Assembly: GCA_022826005.1 (NCBI GenBank)
Contig: JAJDVT010000058.1
Location: forward strand, 70,605-108,755
DNA from: Gemmatimonadota bacterium
GTDB taxonomy: Bacteria > Gemmatimonadota > Gemmatimonadetes > Longimicrobiales > Gaopeijiaceae
Length of the DNA: 38,151 nucleotides
Direction of reading: 5' to 3'
Positions 8,699 through 16,634 of the stretch are shown here, piece after piece. Under the pieces are notes generated by a model. It was given only the letters and a program-made list of their open reading frames with translations. It made no database searches and was not told the DNA's origin. Position 1 is the first letter of the stretch, and each line of letters begins with the position of its first letter. The position numbers and the translations under genes were made by a program.

Positions 8699-8743
8699 AT
8701 GACATTATGTAAAGTCGTCCTTACATTCGCCGAGGACTGCTAA
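8699..8743 (+). CDS. Possible 14-codon leader peptide upstream of batB
   Basis: A short frame ATG...TAA encodes MTLCKVVLTFAEDC and ends one base before the GTG of batB (TAA-A-GTG), an arrangement that would couple translation. Its first codons resemble those at the start of the third batD frame (MTFCNVYFT at 14694). The same DNA forms the shared TGTAA-N8-TTACA element, so the peptide similarity may be a by-product. There is no clear ribosome-binding site. It is offered as a possibility only. Confidence 0.25.
   Translation: MTLCKVVLTFAEDC
8708..8725 (+). promoter_or_regulatory. Inverted-repeat element TGTAA-N8-TTACA before batB
   Basis: TGTAAAGTCGTCCTTACA has perfect 5-nt arms and lies 19 nt before the batB GTG in an AT-rich gap between batA and batB. 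It sits within a 29-nt segment (8697-8725) that matches 14692-14720 at 23 positions, including an identical ACATGACATT. It could be an operator or internal promoter; which regulator might bind is unknown. Confidence 0.5.
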
Positions 8744-8744
8744 A

Positions 8745-9881
8745 GTGTTCCGCTTCGGTTCCGGCGTCGCGCTCTGGGCCCTCGCCCTGGTCCCGCTGCT
8801 CGTCCTCCTCTACTGGCAGGCGGACAAGCGCGGCCGGGCGCTCCTCGACCGCTTCGGCGAACACGAGCTGGTGCGTCGGCTCCGCGCCTCCGTCGATGCC
8901 ACCGCCATGCGCTGGAAGGGGGTGCTGGTGCTGGCGGCGGTGGCGCTGCTGGCGGTGGCGCTGGCCCGGCCCCAGTTCGGCACCCGCGTGGAGACGCTCC
9001 GCCGCCAGGGGCAGGACGTGATGGTCGCGCTTGACGTGTCGCGCTCGATGTACGCGGAGGACATCACGCCCAACCGGCTGGAGCGCGCCCGCATCGAGAT
9101 CGGCCGCATCATCCAGCGCCTCGAAGGAGACCGGATCGGGCTGGTCGCCTTCGCGGGGGACGCGTTCGTGCAGAGCCCGCTCACCGGAGACTACGGCGCG
9201 GCGATGATGTTCCTCAACGCGATGGACCCCGACCTCATGTCCGTGCAGGGGACCGACCTGGCGCGCGCCATCACGGTGTCGATCGAGGCGCTGGAGGAGA
9301 CACCGCCCGAGAACCGGATCGTGGTGATCGTCACCGACGGGGAGGACCATGAGGGCGGGCTGGCCGAGGCGATCGCGGCGGCGACCGCGGCGGAGGTCAC
9401 TGTCCACACGGTGGGCGTCGGGTCGCCGGACGGCGTCCCGCTCCCCGACGTGGACGGGAGCGGGGGGGGCGGCCGCTTCCGCCGCGACGACGAGGGCAAT
9501 GTGATCACCACGCGCCTGAACGAGACGGCGCTGCAGGACATCGCCCTGCAGACGGGCGGCGAGTACCACCGGATCGGCCAGGGCGCGGGCGGGCTCGGGC
9601 GGCTGGTCGAACGGATCACCGGGGGCGGTCGGGAGTTGGAATCCAGGGAGATCACCCAGTTCGAGGAGCAGTACCAGCTCTTTCTCGGTGCGGCATTGCT
9701 CCTGCTGGTCGCGGAGTTCATCATACCAGGGAGGCGCAGGCGGCCGCGCGACGCGGATGGACGCGGGCAGGGGCGCGATGCCGGCGGGCGCAGGCCGGCC
9801 CACGATGCCGGCGGGCGCGGGCCGGCCCACCACGCTGGCGGACGCGGGCGCCCCGCTGCAGTTCCGGAGGTTGATTCATGA
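8745..9881 (+). CDS. batB: BatB-like VWA-domain membrane protein
   Basis: The 378-residue protein opens with a transmembrane helix (SGVALWALALVPLLVLLYW), then a second at about 61-75. Its VWA domain carries MIDAS DVSRS (VALDVSRSMYAED), GTDLARAI and VTDGEDHEGG. A third helix (QLFLGAALLLLVAEFIIP) follows. The paralogous match to BatA (AEDLTPNR / AEDITPNR) is clear. The GTG start is chosen from frame and homology; GAGG lies about 9 nt upstream. After the last helix is an odd 45-residue tail made of a 9-residue repeat (DAGGRRPAH type) from a 27-nt tandem DNA repeat. Its stop overlaps batC by ATGA. Confidence 0.92.
   Translation: MFRFGSGVALWALALVPLLVLLYWQADKRGRALLDRFGEHELVRRLRASVDATAMRWKGVLVLAAVALLAVALARPQFGTRVETLRRQGQDVMVALDVSRSMYAEDITPNRLERARIEIGRIIQRLEGDRIGLVAFAGDAFVQSPLTGDYGAAMMFLNAMDPDLMSVQGTDLARAITVSIEALEETPPENRIVVIVTDGEDHEGGLAEAIAAATAAEVTVHTVGVGSPDGVPLPDVDGSGGGGRFRRDDEGNVITTRLNETALQDIALQTGGEYHRIGQGAGGLGRLVERITGGGRELESREITQFEEQYQLFLGAALLLLVAEFIIPGRRRRPRDADGRGQGRDAGGRRPAHDAGGRGPAHHAGGRGRPAAVPEVDS
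9776..9856 (+). repeat. 27-bp tandem repeat at the 3' end of batB
   Basis: Units at 9776-9802 and 9803-9829 differ at one visible position (GCAGG against GCGGG), and 9830-9856 is a degraded third unit. They encode DAGGRRPAH, DAGGRGPAH and HAGGRGRPA. Because 27 is a multiple of three, changes in copy number keep the frame. Confidence 0.85.
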
Positions 9882-10801
9882 GGATTTGTTCCTGGCGTTG
9901 GGCGGGTGGTCGGGTCATGGCTGTGTTTGGCGTGGCCGTGGGGCGGGGCGCGGCCGCGTGGGCACGGTGCGTTGCCGTGCTGTCGATCGTCACAGCCGGG
10001 TGGCTGCGCTATGCCGCGGTCGTCGCTCCGGTCGCCGCCATCTTGGTGATCGCCGGACCGCTCCGCGCGCAGGAGGGCCGCCGCGAGGTCGAGGAGGGGA
10101 ACCGCCTCTACGAGGAGGGGCGCTACCAGGAGGCCCACGCCCGCTACCTGGAGGCGCTGGCGAAGGTGCCGGGGCTCTCGCTGGCCCGCTTCAACGAGGG
10201 GAACGCGCTCTATCAGAGCCAGGAGTTCCAGCGCGCCATGGAGGCCTACCTGGAGGCGGCCGAGAGCGGCGACCCCGGGTGGCAGTCCCGCGCGTGGTAC
10301 AACCTGGGCAACGCGCTCATGAGGCAGCAGCAGCCGGGGGCGGCGGTGGAAGCGTACAAGCAGTCGCTGCGCCGCGATCCGGGTGACCGGGACGCAAAGC
10401 ACAACCTGGAGCTGGCGCTCCGGATGCTGGAGGAGCAGGAGCAGCAGGAGGGGGAGGACGGGCAGGAGGGCCAGGACGGGGAACAAGGGGAGCAGGGCGG
10501 GCAGCAGGATCAGCAGGGCGAGGGGGAGCAGGGTGAGGAAGGTGATGAGGGCGAGCAGGGTGGCCAGCAGGGGCAGCAGGGTGAGCAGGGGGACGACCAG
10601 GGGCAGGGATCGCAGCCGGGTGGGGGGGATGCGCAACAGTCCCCGGACGAGGGCGAGCAGGAGGGCCAGCAAGGTCAGCCGCCCCCGCAGATGACCCCCG
10701 AGCAGGCCGAGCGCCTCCTGCAGGCGATCACGGAGGATCCCGGTGAAGTGAACCGGAGGGCGGCTCAGGCGCGCGGAAGCCAGCCGAGGAAGGACTGGTA
10801 G
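9878..10801 (+). CDS. batC: BatC-like TPR protein with acidic Gln/Gly/Glu-rich region
   Basis: The 307-residue protein has a long N-terminal hydrophobic/signal region ending near LRAQ (about 62-65). TPR motifs follow from about 68 to 180 (EGNRLYEEGRYQEA, FNEGNALYQSQEFQRA, YNLGNALMRQQQPGAA). Next is about 80 residues almost wholly of Glu, Gln, Gly and Asp, then a terminal helix (MTPEQAERLLQAI...KDW) typical of BatC. ATG at 9878 overlaps the batB stop and has GGAGG 8 nt before it; a second ATG 13 codons later is possible. It is likely a periplasmic or membrane-tethered scaffold of the Bat complex. The repetitive tract is prone to length variation. Confidence 0.9.
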   Translation: MRICSWRWAGGRVMAVFGVAVGRGAAAWARCVAVLSIVTAGWLRYAAVVAPVAAILVIAGPLRAQEGRREVEEGNRLYEEGRYQEAHARYLEALAKVPGLSLARFNEGNALYQSQEFQRAMEAYLEAAESGDPGWQSRAWYNLGNALMRQQQPGAAVEAYKQSLRRDPGDRDAKHNLELALRMLEEQEQQEGEDGQEGQDGEQGEQGGQQDQQGEGEQGEEGDEGEQGGQQGQQGEQGDDQGQGSQPGGGDAQQSPDEGEQEGQQGQPPPQMTPEQAERLLQAITEDPGEVNRRAAQARGSQPRKDW

Positions 10802-10802
10802 G

Positions 10803-12728
10803 ATGGTTGGGATGAGAATGCTCAGGTGGGCGAAGGGCCGGCGGGGCGGGCCGGCGGGTATGATGGCGGCGATGGCCATGGCGGCCGCAGCAACGGTGCC
10901 GGTGACCGCGTCGACGGCGGACCGGCTTTCGGCCCAGGAGCCGGCCGTGCGGGCCTATCTGGAGTCGGAAGAGGTGTCAGTGGGTGATGTGTTCCGGGTG
11001 ATCGTCGAGGTCTCCGGGGTCATGGAGGTGGAGAACATCATCGTGCCCCCGATCTTCGGGTTCTCCGGTCGGCCCGAGGACCGCGCGCTGCCCTTCGCTA
11101 CCGAGATCACCAACCCCGAAGCGGGAGAGCAGGGCGGAGTGGTGGTGATCACCTATTCGTATGTGGCGGCAGGCGCCGGATCGGTCGAGGTCGGCCCCGT
11201 TCTGGTCACGGCAGACGGCCGGAATCTGGAGACCGGACTGCTGACGCTGCAGGTGAGACAGCCCTCCGACGTGTCGGTTCGGGCGCATATCGAGCCCGCC
11301 GAGGTCCGACTATTGGGGCAGTTCGAGATACACGTGGAGGTCGATGGGGTGGACGCCCTTCTGGAACGCCCGGTTCTGCCGGACTTGTCGCAGTTCGCAA
11401 CGGAGCATGGTGGCGGGGGGGGGCGCGGGTCGGTCAGGTTCAGTTTCATAGCCATGGAGCGCGGCACTCACGAAATCGGCCGGATTTCAGTGAAGGTTGG
11501 AGACCGCGTCTATGAGAGCGAGCCGTTGACGCTGGTGGTCAACGACGAGCCGCCGCGCGTCGTGGCCAACGCCGCATTCAACACGGCCGAAGCGTGGGTA
11601 GGAGGCGACTTCCTCCTGGCCGTCGTGGTGGAGGGGGTTCGCGAGCTGGAGGAGGACCCGGTGTTGCCCGACCTGTCCGGCCTGGCGGATCTCGTACGCG
11701 CGACAGGGGGCGGGACATCCTTTGGTGCATCCGCCGGAATCTCAAGATTTGCGGTCCATCACCGCTACCAATTCCGCGCGCTGGCACCCGGCAGGTTCGA
11801 ACTCGGACCCATTCGAATCAGGGCCGCGGGCCAAACGGTTCTTACGGAACCGGTCAGCTTGACCATAGGCGAAGCGCCGCCGGACCCGGTTCGCTCCCCT
11901 GAGGATCTCCGAGTCACCACTGAAGCCGACAAGCGACGTGTCTACGTCGGAGAACCGGTAATCGTCTCCTATAGGGTCCTTTCCCGGGGCTCATTCGGCG
12001 GCGACGGCTGGACGGTCCAGAGCGACACCCTCCGGGTACCGTCGCAGGCAGGCCTCCGTAGCCAGGCGCTAGGAGCGTCGTTCAGCGGGCCGGAGCAAGT
12101 CTGGATTGACGGTCGTCGGTATCGGGGCGGTTATGCGCGTCGGGTCGCTTTCTTTCCAACGCAAGTCGGCCAGATGAGCATCGACCCTGTTGAAATCGGT
12201 GTCCAGATTAATCGGCGGCGCTGGCCCCGTGCCAGGGTGTTTGACCCAGCCGAGAGCCGGGCAAGGAATCAAGGAGACTGGGTTCCCATGACTCTCACCA
12301 CCGAGCCCGTTGCCATCGAAGTCGTGCCGCTCCCCGACGAAGGCCGTCCGGGCTCCTTTCGGGGGCGCGTGGGAAGGCTCGGGGTGGTCTCGTGGGTGGA
12401 TCGGACGGACCTGGCCGTAGGGGACACGGTTGCGCTTCAAGTGGAGCTCTCCGGGGATGGCCACAGCCGGGCGCTGCCGGAGCTGGAGATCGCTTTCCCC
12501 GACGGATTCGAAGTCCTGGAACCGGCGGTCACGCATTCGAATCCCCGTGACGAAGGCGGCGGCATGCGTGGCAGCATCACCCGTTACTACCGCTTGATCG
12601 CGCGCGCGGCGGGCGGCTACCGGATCCCCGCGATCGAGCTTTCCTACTTCGATCCCGAGAGCGGGTCGTATGGAACCACCCGCGGCGGGTCCTTCGACTT
12701 GACCGTTGGCCCCGGCGTGAAGGAGTGA
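10803..12728 (+). CDS. BatD-like secreted protein 1, without membrane anchor
   Basis: The 641-residue product has a signal region (MMAAMAMAAAATVPVTA, ending near SAQ) followed by about four Ig-like/BatD beta-domains beginning VRAYLESEEVSVGDVFRVIVEVSG. Repeated features are YESEPLTLVVND, FELGPIRI and RVYVGEPVIVSYRV. The end, IPAIELSYFDPESGSYGTTR, matches the last beta-domain of the third BatD, but no transmembrane helix or cytoplasmic tail follows. It is therefore predicted to be free in the periplasm. The start lies 1 nt after the batC stop; an ATG three codons on is an alternative. Its end overlaps the Shine-Dalgarno of the next gene. Confidence 0.85.
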   Translation: MVGMRMLRWAKGRRGGPAGMMAAMAMAAAATVPVTASTADRLSAQEPAVRAYLESEEVSVGDVFRVIVEVSGVMEVENIIVPPIFGFSGRPEDRALPFATEITNPEAGEQGGVVVITYSYVAAGAGSVEVGPVLVTADGRNLETGLLTLQVRQPSDVSVRAHIEPAEVRLLGQFEIHVEVDGVDALLERPVLPDLSQFATEHGGGGGRGSVRFSFIAMERGTHEIGRISVKVGDRVYESEPLTLVVNDEPPRVVANAAFNTAEAWVGGDFLLAVVVEGVRELEEDPVLPDLSGLADLVRATGGGTSFGASAGISRFAVHHRYQFRALAPGRFELGPIRIRAAGQTVLTEPVSLTIGEAPPDPVRSPEDLRVTTEADKRRVYVGEPVIVSYRVLSRGSFGGDGWTVQSDTLRVPSQAGLRSQALGASFSGPEQVWIDGRRYRGGYARRVAFFPTQVGQMSIDPVEIGVQINRRRWPRARVFDPAESRARNQGDWVPMTLTTEPVAIEVVPLPDEGRPGSFRGRVGRLGVVSWVDRTDLAVGDTVALQVELSGDGHSRALPELEIAFPDGFEVLEPAVTHSNPRDEGGGMRGSITRYYRLIARAAGGYRIPAIELSYFDPESGSYGTTRGGSFDLTVGPGVKE

Positions 12729-12733
12729 CGAAA

Positions 12734-14608
12734 ATGGAGAATACCGGACCAGCGAGAATCCGGAGATTCCAGGGGACATCGGGCCGGCTGGGGGGCATCC
12801 TCCTGGTGGCCCTGCTGTCGGCGGGATTGGTCCCGTCACCGGCCGCCCACGGACAGGATCCGTCGGCCCATGTCCGCCTGGAGCCGCACGATGTGGTGAT
12901 AGGCGAGGAGTTCCGCCTTGTCGTGGAGGTAAGGGGGGCAAGCAGGGTCGAACGGGTGGTCATCCCGGAGCTCTTCGACTTCGCCTACTGTATCAACCCG
13001 TACGATCCGGCCGTGGAGGTGAAGGTCGGTGATGCGGAGTCCGGCGCCGCCGCGAACTCGGTCTCCCTGTCCTATGTGTTCGTTCCCACGCGTGTCGGGT
13101 TTTTCGAGATGAGACCGTTCAGGATCACGGCGGACGGCCGAAGTCTGGAGACGGACGCCATCGCGGTCAGGGTAAGCGGCGGCACGGATCCGGTCGTAAC
13201 GGCGCGAGTCGAGCCACCCGAGGTGAATGTGGGGGACGAGTTCGAGTTGACCGTCGAAGTCCTGGGTTCGGAGTCGTTGTCCCTCGAATTCGTAGCACCA
13301 GATGTGTTCGACTTTGCCGAGTCCGGTGGAGGGGGTGGATCGGAGTCCCGCCGGACGTGGAGAATGCGCGCGCTGGAGCCGGGCGAGTGGGTCATCCCGC
13401 CGGTGCGGGTATTGGATCAGGACCGAAGCTACGAGAGTGAACCGGTTGCCATCGTGATCACCGACGAGCCGATCGAAATCGGGGCTGAAGCCACCGTGCA
13501 ATCCGAAGCGATCTGGGTCGGCAGCGAGTTCACGCTCAGGCTCGAAGTCACGGGCGTCCACGAGTTGGACGAAGACCCCACGATCCCGGAAACGGATGGC
13601 TTCGCGGAGCTGCTGGAGGCGGATGGGCCAGGGCGCTTCATCGTGAACACCGAAAAAAGGATATCGTACACCTACCGGTTCCGGGCCGCTCAGGCGGGCA
13701 GTTTCGAGATCGGTCGCATGCGGATTCTGGCCGATGGCCGGGAATACGAGTCCGAACCCGTGAGCCTTGTCATTGACCAGGTGCCGACCGGTGAGGCGGA
13801 TCCCCCGGAGGGCCTGGTGCTCGTCGGCTCCCTGAGCAAGACCCGCGCCTATATTGGCGAACCCGTTGTTGTCGAGTATTCGGTTCAAAAGCTGGGCGCA
13901 TGGCCATCGATCGGCAGTTTGCCACGAATCGGGACGAAGGCCTGGCCCTCGTTTGGCGGCTTCGAGGTGTTGAATCTGGCTGGCTGGCGCGTGGAAGACT
14001 TGCAAGACCCCTCTTTACCATCTCCTGGCCGTTCAATGGTGGTCGTGCCTCGGGAAGTGGGCACGATCGATATCGGCGCTGCGACAATCGAGTACAGAAT
14101 AGAGGATTGGCGGGACTCCTGGGACAGAGCGCCACCGGATGAGCCCTCACGGGTATCCACTTCCTACATCCTGACCTCGGAGCCTCTATCGCTGGAGGCG
14201 GTGCCTCTGCCCGTGGAAGGCCGTCCCGGGTCCTTTCGGGGGCATGTGGGGACCCTGGCGGTGGCATCGCGGGTGGACCGGACCCGCGCTGAGGTGGGGG
14301 AGACGGTCACGTTCCGGGTCAAGGTGTCGGCGGTGGGGAATGTGGATGCGCTTCCCGCTCCCGAAATCGACTTCCCGAGCGGATTCGCGGTCTCCGAACC
14401 GGAGATCGTCACCGTGTTGCCGGACCGCTACGTCACACCGCGCGGGGACCGTGAGTACATCTACCGGCTCACGGCCATCAGTCCCGGGACCTACCGGATC
14501 CCCGCCGTCGAGATGTCGTTTTTCGACGCCGAGACCGAGTCCTACGGGACGGCGCGCGGCCACCCCTTCACGATCACGGTGGTGCCGGCGGGGAGGGAGG
14601 GGCGGTAG
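12734..14608 (+). CDS. BatD-like secreted protein 2, without membrane anchor
   Basis: The 624-residue precursor has a signal peptide (GGILLVALLSAGLVPSPAAHG) and then BatD-type beta-domains: VRLEPHDVVIGEEFRLVVEV, VEPPEVNVGDEFELTVEV, SEAIWVGSEFTLRLEVTG and KTRAYIGEPVVVEYSV. The end, IPAVEMSFFDAETESYGTARG, is again that of a BatD beta-domain without an anchor. The ATG at 12734 is preferred over a GTG at 12725 because AAGGAG (12720-12725) is 8 nt before the ATG and touches the GTG. It is similar in domain order to the preceding gene (for example EGRPGSFRG before the last domain), which supports tandem duplication. Confidence 0.85.
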   Translation: MENTGPARIRRFQGTSGRLGGILLVALLSAGLVPSPAAHGQDPSAHVRLEPHDVVIGEEFRLVVEVRGASRVERVVIPELFDFAYCINPYDPAVEVKVGDAESGAAANSVSLSYVFVPTRVGFFEMRPFRITADGRSLETDAIAVRVSGGTDPVVTARVEPPEVNVGDEFELTVEVLGSESLSLEFVAPDVFDFAESGGGGGSESRRTWRMRALEPGEWVIPPVRVLDQDRSYESEPVAIVITDEPIEIGAEATVQSEAIWVGSEFTLRLEVTGVHELDEDPTIPETDGFAELLEADGPGRFIVNTEKRISYTYRFRAAQAGSFEIGRMRILADGREYESEPVSLVIDQVPTGEADPPEGLVLVGSLSKTRAYIGEPVVVEYSVQKLGAWPSIGSLPRIGTKAWPSFGGFEVLNLAGWRVEDLQDPSLPSPGRSMVVVPREVGTIDIGAATIEYRIEDWRDSWDRAPPDEPSRVSTSYILTSEPLSLEAVPLPVEGRPGSFRGHVGTLAVASRVDRTRAEVGETVTFRVKVSAVGNVDALPAPEIDFPSGFAVSEPEIVTVLPDRYVTPRGDREYIYRLTAISPGTYRIPAVEMSFFDAETESYGTARGHPFTITVVPAGREGR

Positions 14609-14693
14609 GGGGTTGTGGATGGGCGAAGTGGGGTGCCGACCGTGGCGAGGGTGTCGACCGGGCAAGTCGAAGACGCTGAAACGTATAGTATAC

Positions 14694-16634
14694 ATGACAT
14701 TTTGTAACGTTTACTTTACAGGATGGTCCCGCGCGCGAAGCGGGGCCGTCGGCGCGGGCGGCGGGATCCGCACCGGTCGGGCGCGGACGCATTGCGGCTT
14801 GAGTGGTGGCGGGGGTCTCGTCTGCGCGCTGCTGGGGGCGGTCCTCGGGCTTGGCGCGCCGCCGGGCGCGGTACAGGCGCAGGAGATTGCCGTCCGCGCC
14901 TTTCTGGGCGCGCCGCAGGTCGGGGTGGGGCGGCAGTTCGTGCTGAACGTGGAGGTCACGGGGGCGCAGCAGGTGGACCGGGAGCCCACCCTTCCCGACA
15001 TGGAGAACTTCGCGAGCTTCCTCGGGTCGAGCACCTCCAGCTCGTTCCAGATGGCGGGCGGGCGCACCACCGTGTCGGTCACCTACCAGTACCGCTTTCA
15101 GGCGCTGGCCGAGGGGACGTTCGAGATCGGGCCGGTGTCGGTGACGGTCGGGGGCGAAATGTTGCGGACGGAGCCGGTCACGCTGACGGTCTCCGACGCG
15201 CCGCCGCCGGGTGGCGGGAACGCGGAGGCCGATCCTGCTGCGGGGGTCGCGCCGGAGGATCTCCTGCTGGAGGCATCGGTCTCGAAGACCCGCGCCTACG
15301 AGAACGAGCCGGTGACCGTCGAGTACGAGATCTTCACGCGCGTCGACGTGGACCGCTACACCATCACATCGCTGCCCCAGGCGACCGGCTTCTGGACCGA
15401 GGTGCTGGAACAGCCGGAGTCGCCCCAGGTGGAGCGGGTGGTGAGGGACGGTGCCGAATACCTGCGCGCATCCATCCGGCGTGTGGCGCTCTTCCCCACC
15501 GGCGCGGGCACCCGCACCCTGGATCCGATGAGCATCGAGGCCCAGGTGCGCGTTCCGGACCAGCGCGCCCTGGATCCGTTCGGCGGCCGCCTCGGCGGCA
15601 TCTTCGGCGGCCCGAGCCTCTTCGACCGCCGGATGCCCGTGGTCGTCGCCTCGCAGCCCGTCACGATCGAGGTGCTGCCCACGCCGGCCGAGGGGCGCCC
15701 GGATTCGTTTTCGGGACATGTGGGGACGCTCCGCGTCTCGGCCTCGGCGGACAGGACGGAGGTGCAGACGAACGATGCGGTCACGTTCAGCGTCGACTTG
15801 CGCGGCACCGGGAATCTCCGCGTGCTGACGCCCCCCGAGATAGCCTTCCCGGTCGAGTTCGAGACCTTCCCGCCGGAGACACGCGACGAGATTGGCGCGG
15901 GTGGCGGGAGCCTCCAGGGGACGCGCGGCTACGACTACGTGCTGATCCCGCGCGCGCCCGGCCGGGTGACGATTCCGCCGGTGGAGATGTCGTATTTTGA
16001 CCCCGCAAACACCCGGTACGTGACCGTTCGCACGGAGCCCGTGGAGATCACGGTGACCGGCGACGGGGCGGGGGCCGACCTTCCCGGTGCGGTCCCGTCC
16101 GCGGTGGAATCGATCCGCGACGAGATCCGCTTCATCCACATCGATGCGCCCCGGTTCACGCGCAGGGACGTGCCGCTGTACGTGACCGCCGGCTTCTGGG
16201 TGGTGCTGCTCCTTCCCGTGGCGGCGCTGGGGGGCGCGGTCGCGGTGCGCCGGCACCGGGACCGGATCGAGGGGGACGTGGCGTACGCGCGGGTGCGCAG
16301 GGCGGGCCGGATGGCCAGAAAGCGGCTCGCGCGGGCGAGGTCGCTGGCGACGGGCGAGCCGCAGGCCTTCTACGCGGAGGTGGCGGGCGCGCTGGAGGGA
16401 CTGCTGGCCGACAGGCTGAACGTGGCCGAAGCCGGGCTGGTGCGCGAGGAGGCGGGGCGACTGGCGGCCGCGCGCGGGGTCTCCCGCGAGACGCTGGAGC
16501 GGCTGTTCGCGTGCCTCGACGACTGTGACCGGCAGCGGTTCGCGCCCCAGGGAGCCGAACGCGAGGCGCCGGAGAAGGTGCTGGAGCGTGCGGCCGGGCT
16601 GATGAACGACCTTTTGAAGGAGTTGGCGAAGTGA
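14694..16634 (+). CDS. batD: BatD-like protein 3, membrane anchored
   Basis: This is the canonical BatD of the three (646 residues from ATG 14694). A signal region ends near GAVQAQ. Ig-like domains start IAVRAFLGAPQVGVGRQFVLNVEVTGA and include KTRAYENEPVTVEYEIFTRV. The last beta-domain (IPPVEMSYFDPANTRYVTV) is followed by a transmembrane helix (FWVVLLLPVAALGGAVAV) and a basic cytoplasmic tail of about 125 residues. The start is uncertain. ATG 14694 lies inside the AT-rich TGTAA-N8-TTACA element and lacks a ribosome-binding site. ATG 14619, with a G-rich tract before it, would give a long N-terminal extension; a TTG nearer the signal core is also possible. Confidence 0.88.
   Translation: MTFCNVYFTGWSRARSGAVGAGGGIRTGRARTHCGLSGGGGLVCALLGAVLGLGAPPGAVQAQEIAVRAFLGAPQVGVGRQFVLNVEVTGAQQVDREPTLPDMENFASFLGSSTSSSFQMAGGRTTVSVTYQYRFQALAEGTFEIGPVSVTVGGEMLRTEPVTLTVSDAPPPGGGNAEADPAAGVAPEDLLLEASVSKTRAYENEPVTVEYEIFTRVDVDRYTITSLPQATGFWTEVLEQPESPQVERVVRDGAEYLRASIRRVALFPTGAGTRTLDPMSIEAQVRVPDQRALDPFGGRLGGIFGGPSLFDRRMPVVVASQPVTIEVLPTPAEGRPDSFSGHVGTLRVSASADRTEVQTNDAVTFSVDLRGTGNLRVLTPPEIAFPVEFETFPPETRDEIGAGGGSLQGTRGYDYVLIPRAPGRVTIPPVEMSYFDPANTRYVTVRTEPVEITVTGDGAGADLPGAVPSAVESIRDEIRFIHIDAPRFTRRDVPLYVTAGFWVVLLLPVAALGGAVAVRRHRDRIEGDVAYARVRRAGRMARKRLARARSLATGEPQAFYAEVAGALEGLLADRLNVAEAGLVREEAGRLAAARGVSRETLERLFACLDDCDRQRFAPQGAEREAPEKVLERAAGLMNDLLKELAK
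14703..14720 (+). promoter_or_regulatory. Inverted-repeat element TGTAA-N8-TTACA at the third batD
   Basis: TGTAACGTTTACTTTACA has the same arms and spacing as the element before batB. The 29 nt from 14692 to 14720 match 8697-8725 at 23 positions, and the flank GTATAGTATAC just upstream is also AT-rich. It sits in or just before the start of the anchored batD. A regulatory role is inferred from its recurrence and position. Confidence 0.5.

Noticed and set aside
12725-12727. GTG start for the second batD-like gene
   Set aside because: The Shine-Dalgarno AAGGAG overlaps it; the ATG at 12734 has proper spacing.
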